NCBI RefSeq assembly: GCF_036959255.1
Contig: NZ_JAWMTI010000001.1
Location: 434,001-498,000 of the forward strand
Length of the DNA: 64,000 nucleotides
Origin: Olivibacter sp036959255
GTDB lineage: Bacteria > Bacteroidota > Bacteroidia > Sphingobacteriales > Sphingobacteriaceae
Reading direction: 5' to 3'
The notes under the pieces were generated by a model. The model ran no database searches. It saw only the letters and a list, made by a program, of their open reading frames with translations, and had not been told where the DNA came from. The position numbers were made by a program, and so were the translations under genes. The first letter of the stretch is position 1, and each line of letters begins with the position of its first letter. Below are positions 17,055 through 25,503 of the stretch, one piece after another.

Positions 17055-18263
17055 ATGAAAGCATGGTTCTACTTCAGCTTTTGGCTACTTGTTGTATTGC
17101 CAACTTATGGCCAAATAAATAAAAAACTAAACACCTATTTTCCACCTGCTTCGACCTGGGAACATCGAGAAGCCGAAGCGTTGGGGCTCGATCGCAAAAT
17201 GCTCTCAAAAGCCTTGGATTTCGCTGTAACTCATGAAACAAAATCACCTAAGGATGGTGAACTTGCGCAATTATACAGCTTTGGAAAAGAACCGATGAGT
17301 GACCCAATCGGACCTATAAAGGATCGTGGAAATGCCACCGGGCTCATCATTTATAAAGGTTATATCGTAGCACAATGGGGCGAGCCCTCCCGTATCGACA
17401 TGACCCATAGTGTAACAAAGAGCTTTTTATCTACTATAGTTGGACTGGCTGTGGATCACGGATTGATTCGCAATACTGCTGATACGATCTATAAAATAAT
17501 ACCACCAATAGAACGTTATCAACCTGAACGAAAGACTTATCCTGAACTAATATACCCTTTTGAATCCAAACATAATCGCAAATTAACTTGGGAGGTGATG
17601 TTAAGGCAAACAAGTGATTGGGAAGGTATGCTTTGGGATAAATATGATTGGGCGGACAGGCCTGAAGGCGATATCGATCAATGGAAAATCCGTGAACGCA
17701 ATGTGCCCGGCTCCGTTTGGAAATATAATGATGTGCGTGTCAATGCACTGGCATTGGCGGCGACCATCGTTTGGCGACGGTCGCTACCACTGGTACTAAA
17801 AGAGCACATTATGGACCCTATTGGTGCTTCGGGTACTTGGCGATGGACAGGTTATCAGAATTCGTGGATTGTTCTTGACGGACAGCCAGTACAAGTTGTA
17901 AGTGGAGGTGGCCATTGGGGCGGAGGGCTTTTCATCAATGCCTACGATATGGCACGTTTCGGGTTGTTAACATTACACCATGGCAGTTGGAATGGACAAC
18001 AACTCATCAGCGAGCAATGGATAAAACAGGCTTTAATACCAACGAATGCGAATCGGGGTTATGGGTATATGAACTGGTTTTTAAACACCGATAAAAAACT
18101 GCTCCCTTCTGCGCCAGCCTCTACTTGGGTACATATTGGTAATGGCACGAATATGATTTATTGTGATCCTGAACACGATTTGATCATTGTAGCCCGTTGG
18201 ATTGAAAACAAAGAGATGAACGGCTTGGTTAAACAGGTATTAGAAGCTATTCCTAAAAAATAA
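17055..18263 (+). CDS. Serine hydrolase of the beta-lactamase/penicillin-binding fold
   Basis: A 402-residue exported protein (signal peptide 1-19, ending TYGQ). The class C-like active site is visible: S119-V-T-K122 (SxxK) in MTHSVTKSFLSTIVGLA, the YNDVRVN segment in place of YxN, and HIGNG near the C-terminus in place of KTG. Members cleave esters or peptides; very few are true beta-lactamases, so resistance should not be assumed. It is a single-gene unit. The short space before the start holds TATATTTC, a near -7 match. Confidence 0.85.
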   Translation: MKAWFYFSFWLLVVLPTYGQINKKLNTYFPPASTWEHREAEALGLDRKMLSKALDFAVTHETKSPKDGELAQLYSFGKEPMSDPIGPIKDRGNATGLIIYKGYIVAQWGEPSRIDMTHSVTKSFLSTIVGLAVDHGLIRNTADTIYKIIPPIERYQPERKTYPELIYPFESKHNRKLTWEVMLRQTSDWEGMLWDKYDWADRPEGDIDQWKIRERNVPGSVWKYNDVRVNALALAATIVWRRSLPLVLKEHIMDPIGASGTWRWTGYQNSWIVLDGQPVQVVSGGGHWGGGLFINAYDMARFGLLTLHHGSWNGQQLISEQWIKQALIPTNANRGYGYMNWFLNTDKKLLPSAPASTWVHIGNGTNMIYCDPEHDLIIVARWIENKEMNGLVKQVLEAIPKK

Positions 18264-18336
18264 AAAGGAAATCATCTTATCCAACTCACATCTTTTACTC
18301 ACGAAAGCAGTATTCAAAGGATATTCGATACGCTAA

Positions 18337-19407
18337 CTAGATCTTTAATAACATGGAAGCTTCTTTAATTAAGGAAGTCATTAATTCATCCGCCTTGCGA
18401 TGAACAAAACCTTTATGCTGGCCAGACCAGAAGTTTACCAAATCTGTCCTCCCCTGTTCCAAAGCAGCTTTCTTTAAGGGCATCAACAATTTGGTATGTA
18501 ATGGAAACGGAAGAATGTCATGATCCAGGGAAATTTCGTCAGCGATCCGATTTTTAATCATCCGCCCCATTCTACCAGTAAGTGATTTCGAGACAACGGT
18601 ATATCGGCCTTCTTTTGAAAAGAGCTTGGCGCGATGGGCATCGCTAGCATTACACTCTTCACAAGCAACAAAGGCAGTACCTAATTGTACGGCATCAGCG
18701 CCCAAACAGCATGCTGCCGCAATCCCTTTGCCATCGGATATTCCACCGGCAGCAATGATCGGAATCCTTATATGAGATTTCAGTTGCTGTAGAAGTGCAA
18801 ACAAACCGGTAAATGATTCTTGTGGCGGACGAAGAAAAGAAGGTCTATGCCCTCCCCCTTCAAAACCAGCAGCTACCAAGGCATCAACACCGGCTTCTTC
18901 CAGCAGAAGTGCTTCATCAAGCGTCGTGGCTGCACCCACAGTCTTAATATTCAACCGTCTACATTCTCGAAGAATTTCGGGCGATGGAACTCCGAAAATA
19001 AAACTGAATACGGCCGGTTTGATTTCAAATATAACCTCCACTTGATTTTCGAACTTAGAAGGGATATCAGTGGATAACGCTGGCATGGGAATACTCAATT
19101 CGTCAAAATAGGGTTTGAACCGTTGCTTTACTTTTTCCAATGCCTCCATAGGATAGTTCTTCAGTCGTCCGTCCACATCGGATACCCATAAATTAAAGTT
19201 GTAAGGTTGATCCGTCAACTGACGAATGGCTTTGTCAGTCTCCCTTATCTCCTGAGGTGTTAAGGTATAAGCGCCAAAGCTACCCAAACCGCCTGCATTT
19301 GAAACAGCCGCCAACAACTCAGGTGTTGAAAAACCCCCTCCCATTGGTCCGAGTAAGATCGGATATTTAACGCCAAATAACGCGGTGATTCTTGTGCGAT
19401 TCCACAT
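18337..19407 (-). CDS. Nitronate monooxygenase / NPD-like FMN enzyme
   Basis: A 356-residue TIM-barrel flavoprotein of the nitronate monooxygenase family. The N-terminal block PILLGPMGGGFSTPELLAAVSNAGGLGSFGAY, the catalytic-His segment AAGFEGGGHR, and the FMN-phosphate loops IIAAGGISDGKGIAAA and GADAVQLGTAF are all present. The family oxidises alkyl nitronates such as propionate 3-nitronate, though some members are FMN reductases of other specificity. It converges with the serine hydrolase gene and is otherwise alone. Confidence 0.87.
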   Translation of the reverse strand: MWNRTRITALFGVKYPILLGPMGGGFSTPELLAAVSNAGGLGSFGAYTLTPQEIRETDKAIRQLTDQPYNFNLWVSDVDGRLKNYPMEALEKVKQRFKPYFDELSIPMPALSTDIPSKFENQVEVIFEIKPAVFSFIFGVPSPEILRECRRLNIKTVGAATTLDEALLLEEAGVDALVAAGFEGGGHRPSFLRPPQESFTGLFALLQQLKSHIRIPIIAAGGISDGKGIAAACCLGADAVQLGTAFVACEECNASDAHRAKLFSKEGRYTVVSKSLTGRMGRMIKNRIADEISLDHDILPFPLHTKLLMPLKKAALEQGRTDLVNFWSGQHKGFVHRKADELMTSLIKEASMLLKI

Positions 19408-19527
19408 TGTATTTATTTTTGCTGCTCCACATTTACTTATTCCTTCCGGTATTTAATTGCTAGGTCTAATATATTTAAAAGTATTTTCTCATCGGAATAA
19501 ATTGTCGGTTTTTTTGCTTTTTACCTC

Positions 19528-20331
19528 CTAAAGCTCCACTACTAAGCGTGTCATCAAGCTGATTTTCTCCGTTGTATTCCCCAATGGCATCCCCGTTATC
19601 AAACCGATAGCTACGTTTCTAGCTAATGCCAGTTTCATTTGTGGATGTAATACCGTATGCCATCCCATCATATCCTTTTCTTGATTACACTCAATTCCAA
19701 AGAAATGTCCTCCATTCCATGCATAATGAATGCTGGTATGCAGTTGATATCCCAAATAATCATTCCCCTTCCCGGGTGAAAATACCCATTCAGGTCCAGT
19801 ATACACGAGGGAGTGAAAATGTTTTCCCCAGCGCTTGGCAACGATGAATACGGGATTTTCCGCCGTTCCCTTCATTAACTGATGTTGATGTCGAATAGAA
19901 TAAAAAGAATGAAAACGAAATTCATGAACAAACGCGAATGCCATGGAAGTCTGCCATCGGTCGGAAACCAGGAAAGTATATTGATTTGCCCATTTAAGTC
20001 CTTCGACCCGATTGCGTGGAATCTGAGCCAATTGATCCGAATGATTGGCTTTGTAAAAGGAAAAATCAGCCTCCAATTCCATTCCCCAGCGATTGGCAAC
20101 CGCAAATTCATATTCCACAAATCCGCCAATTTCCTTATAAGCCTGATCTCTTCCGTAATTCAACCCCACGTTAATCTCTTTTTCTCCTTTATGAGCCCCT
20201 AAATCACGTATCAAATCCATGTAGAGCGGCTCTGCGTGTTTTAACTTTAAAGGCAATTCCTTTTGATCTGTTTGTGCAAAACTCCATTTTAGGATGGAGA
20301 GCAACAACATCAGTAGTATCCATTTTCTCAT
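19528..20331 (-). CDS. Predicted outer-membrane beta-barrel protein, function unknown
   Basis: A 267-residue protein with a signal peptide (1-19, ending SFAQ). The mature part opens with LKHAEPLYMDLIRDLGAHKGEKE, a block seen in conserved Bacteroidota proteins of unknown role, and then alternates short amphipathic strands (EINVGLNYG, GGFVEYEFAVANRWGMELEADFSFY) ending in LMTRLVVEL, with a hydrophobic end residue as in barrel proteins. This suggests a small 8-12 strand outer-membrane barrel. No function can be assigned. It lies downstream of a small HTH gene on the same strand, but a strong terminator separates them. Confidence 0.7.
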   Translation of the reverse strand: MRKWILLMLLLSILKWSFAQTDQKELPLKLKHAEPLYMDLIRDLGAHKGEKEINVGLNYGRDQAYKEIGGFVEYEFAVANRWGMELEADFSFYKANHSDQLAQIPRNRVEGLKWANQYTFLVSDRWQTSMAFAFVHEFRFHSFYSIRHQHQLMKGTAENPVFIVAKRWGKHFHSLVYTGPEWVFSPGKGNDYLGYQLHTSIHYAWNGGHFFGIECNQEKDMMGWHTVLHPQMKLALARNVAIGLITGMPLGNTTEKISLMTRLVVEL

Positions 20332-20484
20332 TCGATATTTCTTTTGTTCCGCAGCAAGATTAGGGGTCGAAACTGGAAAGAAATTGGAATACTGATAACA
20401 AAGCGGTTTCTCGTGTTTTTAGAATCGTCCAAAAGGCTTGATAACGATCTAGCAGAAAACGCTAAACTGATGGCTCAAAAAGAA

Positions 20485-20502
20485 AGGCGGCCGAAGCCGC
20501 CT
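20485..20502 (-). terminator. Rho-independent terminator of the small HTH gene
   Basis: On the minus strand a 7-bp GC stem closed by a TTCG tetraloop is followed by TTTCTTTTTG. This is a textbook intrinsic terminator located just after the stop codon at 20526. Confidence 0.85.
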
Positions 20503-20525
20503 CCCATATTTATTAGGTTTGATTG

Positions 20526-20903
20526 TTATGCCATTGCAGCTGTTATTCCATACTTTTGTGATTGATGAGCTAATGCTGTATTATACTCTTCAAGTAGTGA
20601 AATATACTTGTCCTTCCAGTACGAGATTTCCTCTACGTTCTGAAGTGTAACATGGTATGATTCCTTTTTTCGCTCAAACTCTACTTGAAAATCCTCTGTG
20701 TTAAAAAGCTCAGAAAATTCCCGCGAAAAATCGTGGCGTAGTGTTACACCAATTTTGAAAATGATTTCCGGCTTAATTCGAGGTTGCCCGAACCAATTAT
20801 ATATTGACCTTCTGTTCACTTTCATCATACGACTTAATTCGCTTATACTGTAACCGTTGCGTCTAATTACCATTTCGATAATCTCGCCATAATGTTTTTC
20901 CAT
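20526..20903 (-). CDS. Small HTH DNA-binding protein
   Basis: A 125-residue protein. Residues about 8-45 form a helix-turn-helix (IRRNGYSISELSRMMKVNRRSIYNWFGQPRIKPE) of the XRE/Cro type. The C-terminal 60 residues are charged and probably helical (FERKKESYHVTLQNVEEISYWKDKYISLLEEY), a likely coiled-coil for dimer formation. No ligand domain is present. Its target is unknown; the long upstream gap contains a 10-bp inverted repeat that could be its operator. Confidence 0.75.
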   Translation of the reverse strand: MEKHYGEIIEMVIRRNGYSISELSRMMKVNRRSIYNWFGQPRIKPEIIFKIGVTLRHDFSREFSELFNTEDFQVEFERKKESYHVTLQNVEEISYWKDKYISLLEEYNTALAHQSQKYGITAAMA

Positions 20904-21380
20904 AGGTATGTTATGTTTTTCAATAGTACAAAGGTGAGAAATAATGCAACAAGTAACACGAGGATTAATACCTAAATTAGCACAGGATATTTCCTGTTTT
21001 TGAGAAATAAACTGTAATAACTTTCATTGGCTTTCGCTGTTGCATCACAAATTAACAAAGCTAACACATAAAAACAGCATTAATTTGTGAAGTAAACAAA
21101 GGATACCAGTGCTTGTTTAGTAACTATTGTTTTTTGTTATTAGGAAAAGCTAGCTTTACTGGCTTTAACTTCCGATGATAGTGGGAGGGGAAAAGAATAA
21201 AGGCTCTATTGAATCAAGAGCCTTCAGCTTGTTCTAGTATATGTTCGATGTATAATATATTGAACAATTCGGATGCCAACAAAAGAACATCGTTATGATT
21301 GTTACTTTTAATAAATTCAACTTCTTGTTTCTTATAGTTATAGTAAATTTTTTACACCAATAAAAAAACTAGCGTCCACT
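20904..21380. other. Intergenic region with inverted repeats
   Basis: No gene seen. It holds arms CACAAATTAA (21046-21055) and TTAATTTGTG (21080-21089), a perfect 10-bp inverted repeat with a 24-base gap; a minus-strand TAGCTTTG (21063-21056) lies partly between them. The right part holds the terminator at 21200-21224. The rest is AT-rich without recognisable content. Confidence 0.4.
21200..21224 (-). terminator. Terminator after the HD-domain gene
   Basis: AAGGCTCT (8 bp) and its complement around a 9-base loop, followed on the minus strand by TATTCTTTT. It lies about 155 bp past the stop codon of the HD gene. Confidence 0.6.
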
Positions 21381-22031
21381 CTATTCCAACCAAGGAGAAT
21401 GCAAAATACAATCACAAAAGTTTTTGTGGTGAAAATTCGGAATCATAAACGCGCAAACATCAGCCTTAATATTGCCAAAGGTGGTTTCCGTTTTATGTTC
21501 AAAGCCTGAAAAAAAAGTGGGTATAATTTTCTTTTTAAAATCGGTACGAGGAAATAGGGTTACAATTTCGCTTCTATGTTCATCGGAAATAGCTTCGTAC
21601 CCAACACCCATTACATCTAAACCTACACCTGAGTACATAAGTGCTACTTCCGCTTCTTTATGTTCAGCAATACCTATCGTGGTATGTAAAGCAATGGCGT
21701 CCCATACTAACCTTAACTTTTCCTCGGGCAGGCCATGCCCTCTCAGGAAATCCCTGGCAGCATTAGCTCCATCGACTTCAAAGCGTAAGCTCGTACTGCT
21801 GTATTTTTTTGTTAATCCTAAATCATGAAAGACAGAAGCGATATACAATAATTCACCATCATGCTTTACCTTATTGCGTTGCGCATTTAACGATGAGAAT
21901 AGAAACACCCGCAAAGAATGGTTATACAAAAATTCTGTTCCATGATCAAGGAGTAATTCTGTAGCCTGTTGAGCAATACTACTGTCAGGAATATTGATTC
22001 CTGCAACTATTTTAATCTTATTTACTGACAT
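21381..22031 (-). CDS. HD-domain protein of the cyanamide hydratase-like family
   Basis: A 216-residue metal-dependent hydrolase. HD-domain ligands are visible: His38 in YNHSLRVFLFS, H69-D70 in ASVFHDLGLTKKY, and His about 125 in WDAIALHTTIGIAEH. The blocks FEVDGANAARDFLRGHG and HKEAEVALMYSGVGLDVMGVG are characteristic of the DDI2/cyanamide-hydratase-like branch, where the usual motif order is complete. Whether it acts on cyanamide or another small nitrogen compound cannot be told. Single gene, with a terminator downstream. Confidence 0.8.
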   Translation of the reverse strand: MSVNKIKIVAGINIPDSSIAQQATELLLDHGTEFLYNHSLRVFLFSSLNAQRNKVKHDGELLYIASVFHDLGLTKKYSSTSLRFEVDGANAARDFLRGHGLPEEKLRLVWDAIALHTTIGIAEHKEAEVALMYSGVGLDVMGVGYEAISDEHRSEIVTLFPRTDFKKKIIPTFFSGFEHKTETTFGNIKADVCAFMIPNFHHKNFCDCILHSPWLE

Positions 22032-22104
22032 ATTTTTTTACGTCAAAAATAGACGGTTAACCCATCGAAGGGAATGTCCGAATCTGCTATTAACATGTAA
22101 AAAT

Positions 22105-22902
22105 CTACAGAACTTCCCGGTAGTGTTGTGGTGATTGTTTCATGTATTTTTTAAAGAAATGACTAAAATGATCCGCAGTACTGAAATTCAATTGATAAGC
22201 AATTTCCTTAATAGGCATACTTGAAAATTGCAATAAACGTTTCGCCTCTGTAATTCGATGATTATTGATTAAGACCTTTGCTGTATATCCTGAATAGCGC
22301 TTGCTAATAATAGAAAGCTGCCGCGGCGACAGAAGCAACATAGCGGCATACCGCTCGACATCATGGATCTCCATCCCTTTTTTATCAATAAGGTCGAGAA
22401 ACTGAACATATTTTTGCTTATCGAGGGCATTATATCGTTCCGCATCGCTGTGATTAATATTCGCAATTTTGATCATAATAATTTTGAGAAACGCAGCCAA
22501 TGCATCTTCTTTATTGATGTATTTTTCCTTCTGATACTCCAGCAATAGTGTACCAAATAAGAACATCAACTCCTTCAGCACGACACCATCGATTGGTAAT
22601 GAATGGTTGATGGCTGATTGATCAAATAGTACAGATTTACAATTGCTGGCACTCTTGGGTGATTTTTCCCAAAAATCATTATCAAAAACCAACTTATAAC
22701 CTTGAAATAACTCAACACCTTCGAAAGAACAAACCTCCCCACAACGAATTAGGATAACTTGCCTGTTAAATACGTCCACAGCCTGTTCATCGATCAATAT
22801 AAAACCGTCTCCTTTCTCACAAAGGAATATAGTATGCGTAGTCATCCTTGTAATAGGCTGACCTTTAAGATCATCTTGTAAAACTTTCTGTATCGAAAAC
22901 AT
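22105..22902 (-). CDS. AraC-family transcription regulator
   Basis: A 265-residue regulator counted from the ATG at 22902; a TTG 12 bases upstream is also possible but less likely. The N-terminal 150 residues are a cupin-type sensing region (VDVFNRQVILIRCGEVCSF). The C-terminal 100 residues hold two helix-turn-helix units (YAAMLLLSPRQLSIISKRYSG, then IKEIAYQLNFSTADHFSHFFKKYMKQSPQHYR). The gene is near, but not facing, the MFS gene (divergent, about 290 bp apart). A promoter at 22970-22996 and a hairpin in the leader precede it. Inducer unknown. Confidence 0.88.
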   Translation of the reverse strand: MFSIQKVLQDDLKGQPITRMTTHTIFLCEKGDGFILIDEQAVDVFNRQVILIRCGEVCSFEGVELFQGYKLVFDNDFWEKSPKSASNCKSVLFDQSAINHSLPIDGVVLKELMFLFGTLLLEYQKEKYINKEDALAAFLKIIMIKIANINHSDAERYNALDKQKYVQFLDLIDKKGMEIHDVERYAAMLLLSPRQLSIISKRYSGYTAKVLINNHRITEAKRLLQFSSMPIKEIAYQLNFSTADHFSHFFKKYMKQSPQHYREVL

Positions 22903-22942
22903 ATTTATATACAACAGCTAGGTGTAAGCATCGTAATTTCAA

Positions 22943-22968
22943 CTGCCGAATAGCATTACTGTCGGCAG
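22943..22968. other. Inverted repeat in the AraC leader
   Basis: CTGCCGA (22943-22949) and TCGGCAG (22962-22968) pair over 7 bp, right at the predicted transcription start. It may be an operator or a leader hairpin. Confidence 0.4.
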
Positions 22969-22969
22969 A

Positions 22970-22996
22970 CAAATTTAACGATAATGGAAATGGCAA
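22970..22996 (-). promoter_or_regulatory. Promoter of the AraC-family gene
   Basis: On the minus strand TTG (22996-22994), 16 bp spacer and TAAATTTG (22977-22970). The -7 match is exact; the spacer is slightly short. Confidence 0.5.
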
Positions 22997-23102
22997 TAAA
23001 GTGAATATCTTGGTTTTGAAATCAATGACAAAAAGAGGCGGTAGGTAATACTGCAAGGTAAAGTGTCCAAATTACCCCGCAACAAAGTCAGATTTACACC
23101 CG

Positions 23103-23131
23103 TTGTGAACTAATCAAAGTCGATAGTTTTG
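23103..23131 (+). promoter_or_regulatory. Promoter of the MFS gene
   Basis: TTGTG at 23103 and TAGTTTTG at 23124-23131 with about 18 bp between them match the Bacteroidota consensus. Confidence 0.6.
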
Positions 23132-23153
23132 TACATAAACAAAAGAAAATAAC

Positions 23154-23195
23154 ATGAAAACAATATCATCACTTAGCCCGGAATCCTACGAATGA
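23154..23195 (+). CDS. 13-residue leader ORF overlapping the MFS start
   Basis: ATG at 23154 opens a 13-codon frame (MKTISSLSPESYE) whose TGA overlaps the MFS start codon as ATGA. It lies directly after the promoter. It may couple translation to the transporter or be chance; alternatively it is the old N-terminus cut off by a single-base loss. Confidence 0.35.
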   Translation: MKTISSLSPESYE

Positions 23196-24382
23196 AATCA
23201 GCTGAATTTATTGCACTATCCGCTTGTACTATGATGCTTACCGCATTGGGAATTGATATTATGCTGCCTGCATTTAGTGAGATCAGGACACATTTTAATC
23301 TTCCTGCAGCATCAAATACAACGGCACAAATAATCGTATTTTTTTTCATGGGCCAGATTGCACAACTTGTTTTCGGTACACTTTCCGATCGCTTTGGTAG
23401 ACTGGCTATTTTTAGAGTCGGATTTCCTTTGTACATTGTTGGTGGCATTGCCGCAACCTACGCCCCTAGCCTACACATCATGTTTGCTGCCCGCTTCTTG
23501 GCCGGTATGGGCGCATCGGCTGTTTTTACGACCGCCATTGCAGGTGTGCGCGACAGATTTGTTGGTGATAAAATGGCCAGCACCTTATCGCTGATTTTTA
23601 CGATCTTTTTGTTTACACCCGTTTTTGCTCCTTTTTTGGGTTTGGCGATTTTATCCTTTTCGTCTTGGCGGGCCGTGTTCTTAACACCTCCATTATTCGC
23701 GATGGTCATCTTTGTCTGGTCTTTGCGAATGGAAGAATCACTACCTCCGGAAAGGCGAAACAGGTTGAATTGGGAGACGATCACTCAATCCCTAAAATTG
23801 ATGCTGAGGAACAGCATCTTTCTAAGGTATACCCTGATTACCACATTTCTTTTCACGGGTTTAAGTTCCTGGGTTTCCAGTTCTGAACACATTTTAGGAA
23901 AAATATATGGAAAGCCTGAATTATTTGCTTGGGTCTTCGCCAGCATTGGACTTGTTGCAGCTTTGTCTGCACTTACCAATTCGCGCCTTTCGTCCAAGTT
24001 TGGTGCGAGGCGAACTATACGAGGGTTACTGATTGTTTACGGTGTGGTGGGAACACTACTGTTATTTAGTACTTTTATTTTGGGAGATCCTCCACCATTA
24101 TCTTTATTCTTTATTGCCGTTGCTTTATTAATCGGCCTTAACTTAGCCGTTGAGCCAAACAGCAGTGCATTGGCAATGGAATCAATGGGAGACATGGCCG
24201 GAATGGCCTCTGCCTTGTACGGAACCTCGTTTTTCTTTATTGGAGCAGCATTAGGCTCATTCATTAGCAAGTTATTGCTTAACACGGTATTTCCTCTGGT
24301 TGTCTGCTTTTTTCTGATCGGCATTGCTACCCTTGTTTTAGTGTTTGGTGACCGAAGACCAAATGACGCACCATCTTCTTAA
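23192..24382 (+). CDS. MFS drug/multidrug efflux transporter, Bcr/CflA type
   Basis: A 396-residue inner-membrane protein with 12 predicted helices. The first helix ALSACTMMLTALGIDIMLPAFSEI is typical of Bcr/CflA exporters, and the loop 2-3 signature reads GTLSDRFGRLAIFRVGFPLY. The C-terminal half is complete, ending FFLIGIATLVLVFGDRRP. Such proteins pump out drugs or metabolites using the proton gradient; the substrate is unknown. It is divergent from an AraC regulator, a plausible but unproven controller. Confidence 0.88.
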   Translation: MKSAEFIALSACTMMLTALGIDIMLPAFSEIRTHFNLPAASNTTAQIIVFFFMGQIAQLVFGTLSDRFGRLAIFRVGFPLYIVGGIAATYAPSLHIMFAARFLAGMGASAVFTTAIAGVRDRFVGDKMASTLSLIFTIFLFTPVFAPFLGLAILSFSSWRAVFLTPPLFAMVIFVWSLRMEESLPPERRNRLNWETITQSLKLMLRNSIFLRYTLITTFLFTGLSSWVSSSEHILGKIYGKPELFAWVFASIGLVAALSALTNSRLSSKFGARRTIRGLLIVYGVVGTLLLFSTFILGDPPPLSLFFIAVALLIGLNLAVEPNSSALAMESMGDMAGMASALYGTSFFFIGAALGSFISKLLLNTVFPLVVCFFLIGIATLVLVFGDRRPNDAPSS

Positions 24383-24439
24383 TTTTAATTGTTTTATGAT
24401 TACGAGAACGCGAAACAAAACATTAACGCATACTCCGCT

Positions 24440-24447
24440 TAAATTTG
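24440..24447 (+). promoter_or_regulatory. -7 element (TAAATTTG) of the NIPSNAP gene
   Basis: Exact TAnnTTTG match 29 bp before the ATG at 24476; no clear TTG -33. It overlaps the upstream TTG that would otherwise open the reading frame, which argues against that start. Confidence 0.45.
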
Positions 24448-24475
24448 TATCTTTCATTTATCAAAAGGCTCTTTT

Positions 24476-24918
24476 ATGAAATTTTTAATTTTTTTTTTGC
24501 GCTGATTCTTTCTACTGCAACGGGCTATGCCCAGCAAGCCGAGCAGACAAGCTCCAAAAAGATCCACCAGTTAAGAATCTATGAAATTTTTGACCATAAC
24601 AAAGATGCGTTCCATAAAAGATTTAACGATCATGCCCTTCGCATTATGAAGTCTTATAACTTTCATATTTTAGGTATGTGGGAAGCTAAAACTGATGATA
24701 AAACCAAATTCATCTACTTATTAGAATGGCCTGATACACAAACGATGGAGACCTCTTGGAATAACTTCATGGCAGATGAAGAGTGGAAAAACATTAAGCG
24801 GGAAACGGGCAAAACCCAAGGTGTTATGGTTGGCGAAATTGAAGATATAAGAATGAATGCTGTCCCCTATTTTCCCACTTCCGGTTTATCGAATCACTTC
24901 GTTCGTGGCAACCACTAA
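24476..24918 (+). CDS. NIPSNAP-family exported protein, probable frameshift in the signal peptide
   Basis: The mature part (from KIHQLRIYEIF, ending before the stop at 24918) is a full NIPSNAP domain, a dimeric alpha/beta-barrel fold with LRIYEIFDHNKDAFHKRF and TMETSWNNFMADEEW. The frame is open upstream only to a TTG at 24445 that overlaps a -7 element. The ATG at 24476 gives a standard signal peptide only if one T is added to the T10 run at 24489-24498 (then MKFLIFFFALILSTATGYAQ); as written it stops after nine codons. So the gene is switched off by slippage, carries a sequencing error, or uses a poor start. NIPSNAP functions in bacteria are unknown. Confidence 0.7.
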
Positions 24919-25125
24919 ATGCCGAAAGGACCTTCTCCTTCCGAATTAGGTTCGTTATAACTTCCGAACGTTTCGGTTTGAATAGTCGTATTGGCATGTT
25001 TACTTTTTCATATCGTTTCGGAAAATATACAACGGAACCCCTTCGAGAAAAAGAGCTGATGATGACGTACAGCAACGCGCGTGCGGTGCCGGTTAAAAGA
25101 TGATTGAAAATTTCCTTTAAAAAAA

Positions 25126-25156
25126 TTGCGTAGCTAAATAACTACATATATATTTG
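25126..25156 (+). promoter_or_regulatory. Promoter of the ArsR operon
   Basis: TTG at 25126-25128, 20 bp spacer, TATATTTG at 25149-25156. The -7 box sits between two operator copies. Confidence 0.7.
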
Positions 25157-25174
25157 TAGCCAAATAACTACATA
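25130..25174. repeat. Two 19-bp direct repeats, likely ArsR-type operators
   Basis: GTAGCTAAATAACTACATA (25130-25148) and the same with one C/T change (25156-25174), 26 bp apart. Each carries GTAG-N8-CTAC partial dyad symmetry. They flank the -7 element and end at the start codon, an arrangement expected for autorepression. Confidence 0.75.
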
Positions 25175-25498
25175 ATGAATTTACGAAGAGATGTGTTTCA
25201 AGCTATAGCGGATCCGACAAGGAGAGCTATCCTATTATTACTCGCCTCGCAATCGATGACAGCGGGAGCCATAGCCTCGAACTTCGATACATCGAGGCCA
25301 ACCGTATCCAAACACTTACAGATACTTACCACCTGCGAATTGCTTGCACAGGAGCAGAATGGTAGAGAGATTTATTATCACTTAAATCCTCAAAAGATGA
25401 AGGAAATCGCAGATTTTATTGAGCAATTCAGACAGTTGTGGGACGATCGCTTCAACAAATTGGAAAGTATTATGAAAAACTATAAACTAAATCAATAA
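25175..25498 (+). CDS. ArsR-family winged-helix repressor
   Basis: A 107-residue repressor of normal ArsR length. IADPTRRAILLLLASQSMTAGAIASNF is the classical opening, and TSRPTVSKHLQILTTCELL is the recognition helix, followed by the wing (QEQNGREIYYHL). No Cys pair for metal binding is present, so it belongs with the SRPBCC-linked branch rather than metal sensors. It begins a four-gene operon (SRPBCC, DoxX-like, DUF1801) with 5 bp to the next gene. The flanking repeats suggest self-repression. Confidence 0.92.
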   Translation: MNLRRDVFQAIADPTRRAILLLLASQSMTAGAIASNFDTSRPTVSKHLQILTTCELLAQEQNGREIYYHLNPQKMKEIADFIEQFRQLWDDRFNKLESIMKNYKLNQ

Positions 25499-25503
25499 AA
25501 ATT

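Noticed and set aside
17055..18263. Beta-lactamase resistance gene
   Set aside because: The fold is right, but this broad serine-hydrolase branch lacks features that would prove beta-lactam hydrolysis.
24824..25075. 83-residue minus-strand frame downstream of NIPSNAP
   Set aside because: It is partly antisense to NIPSNAP and has no family features.
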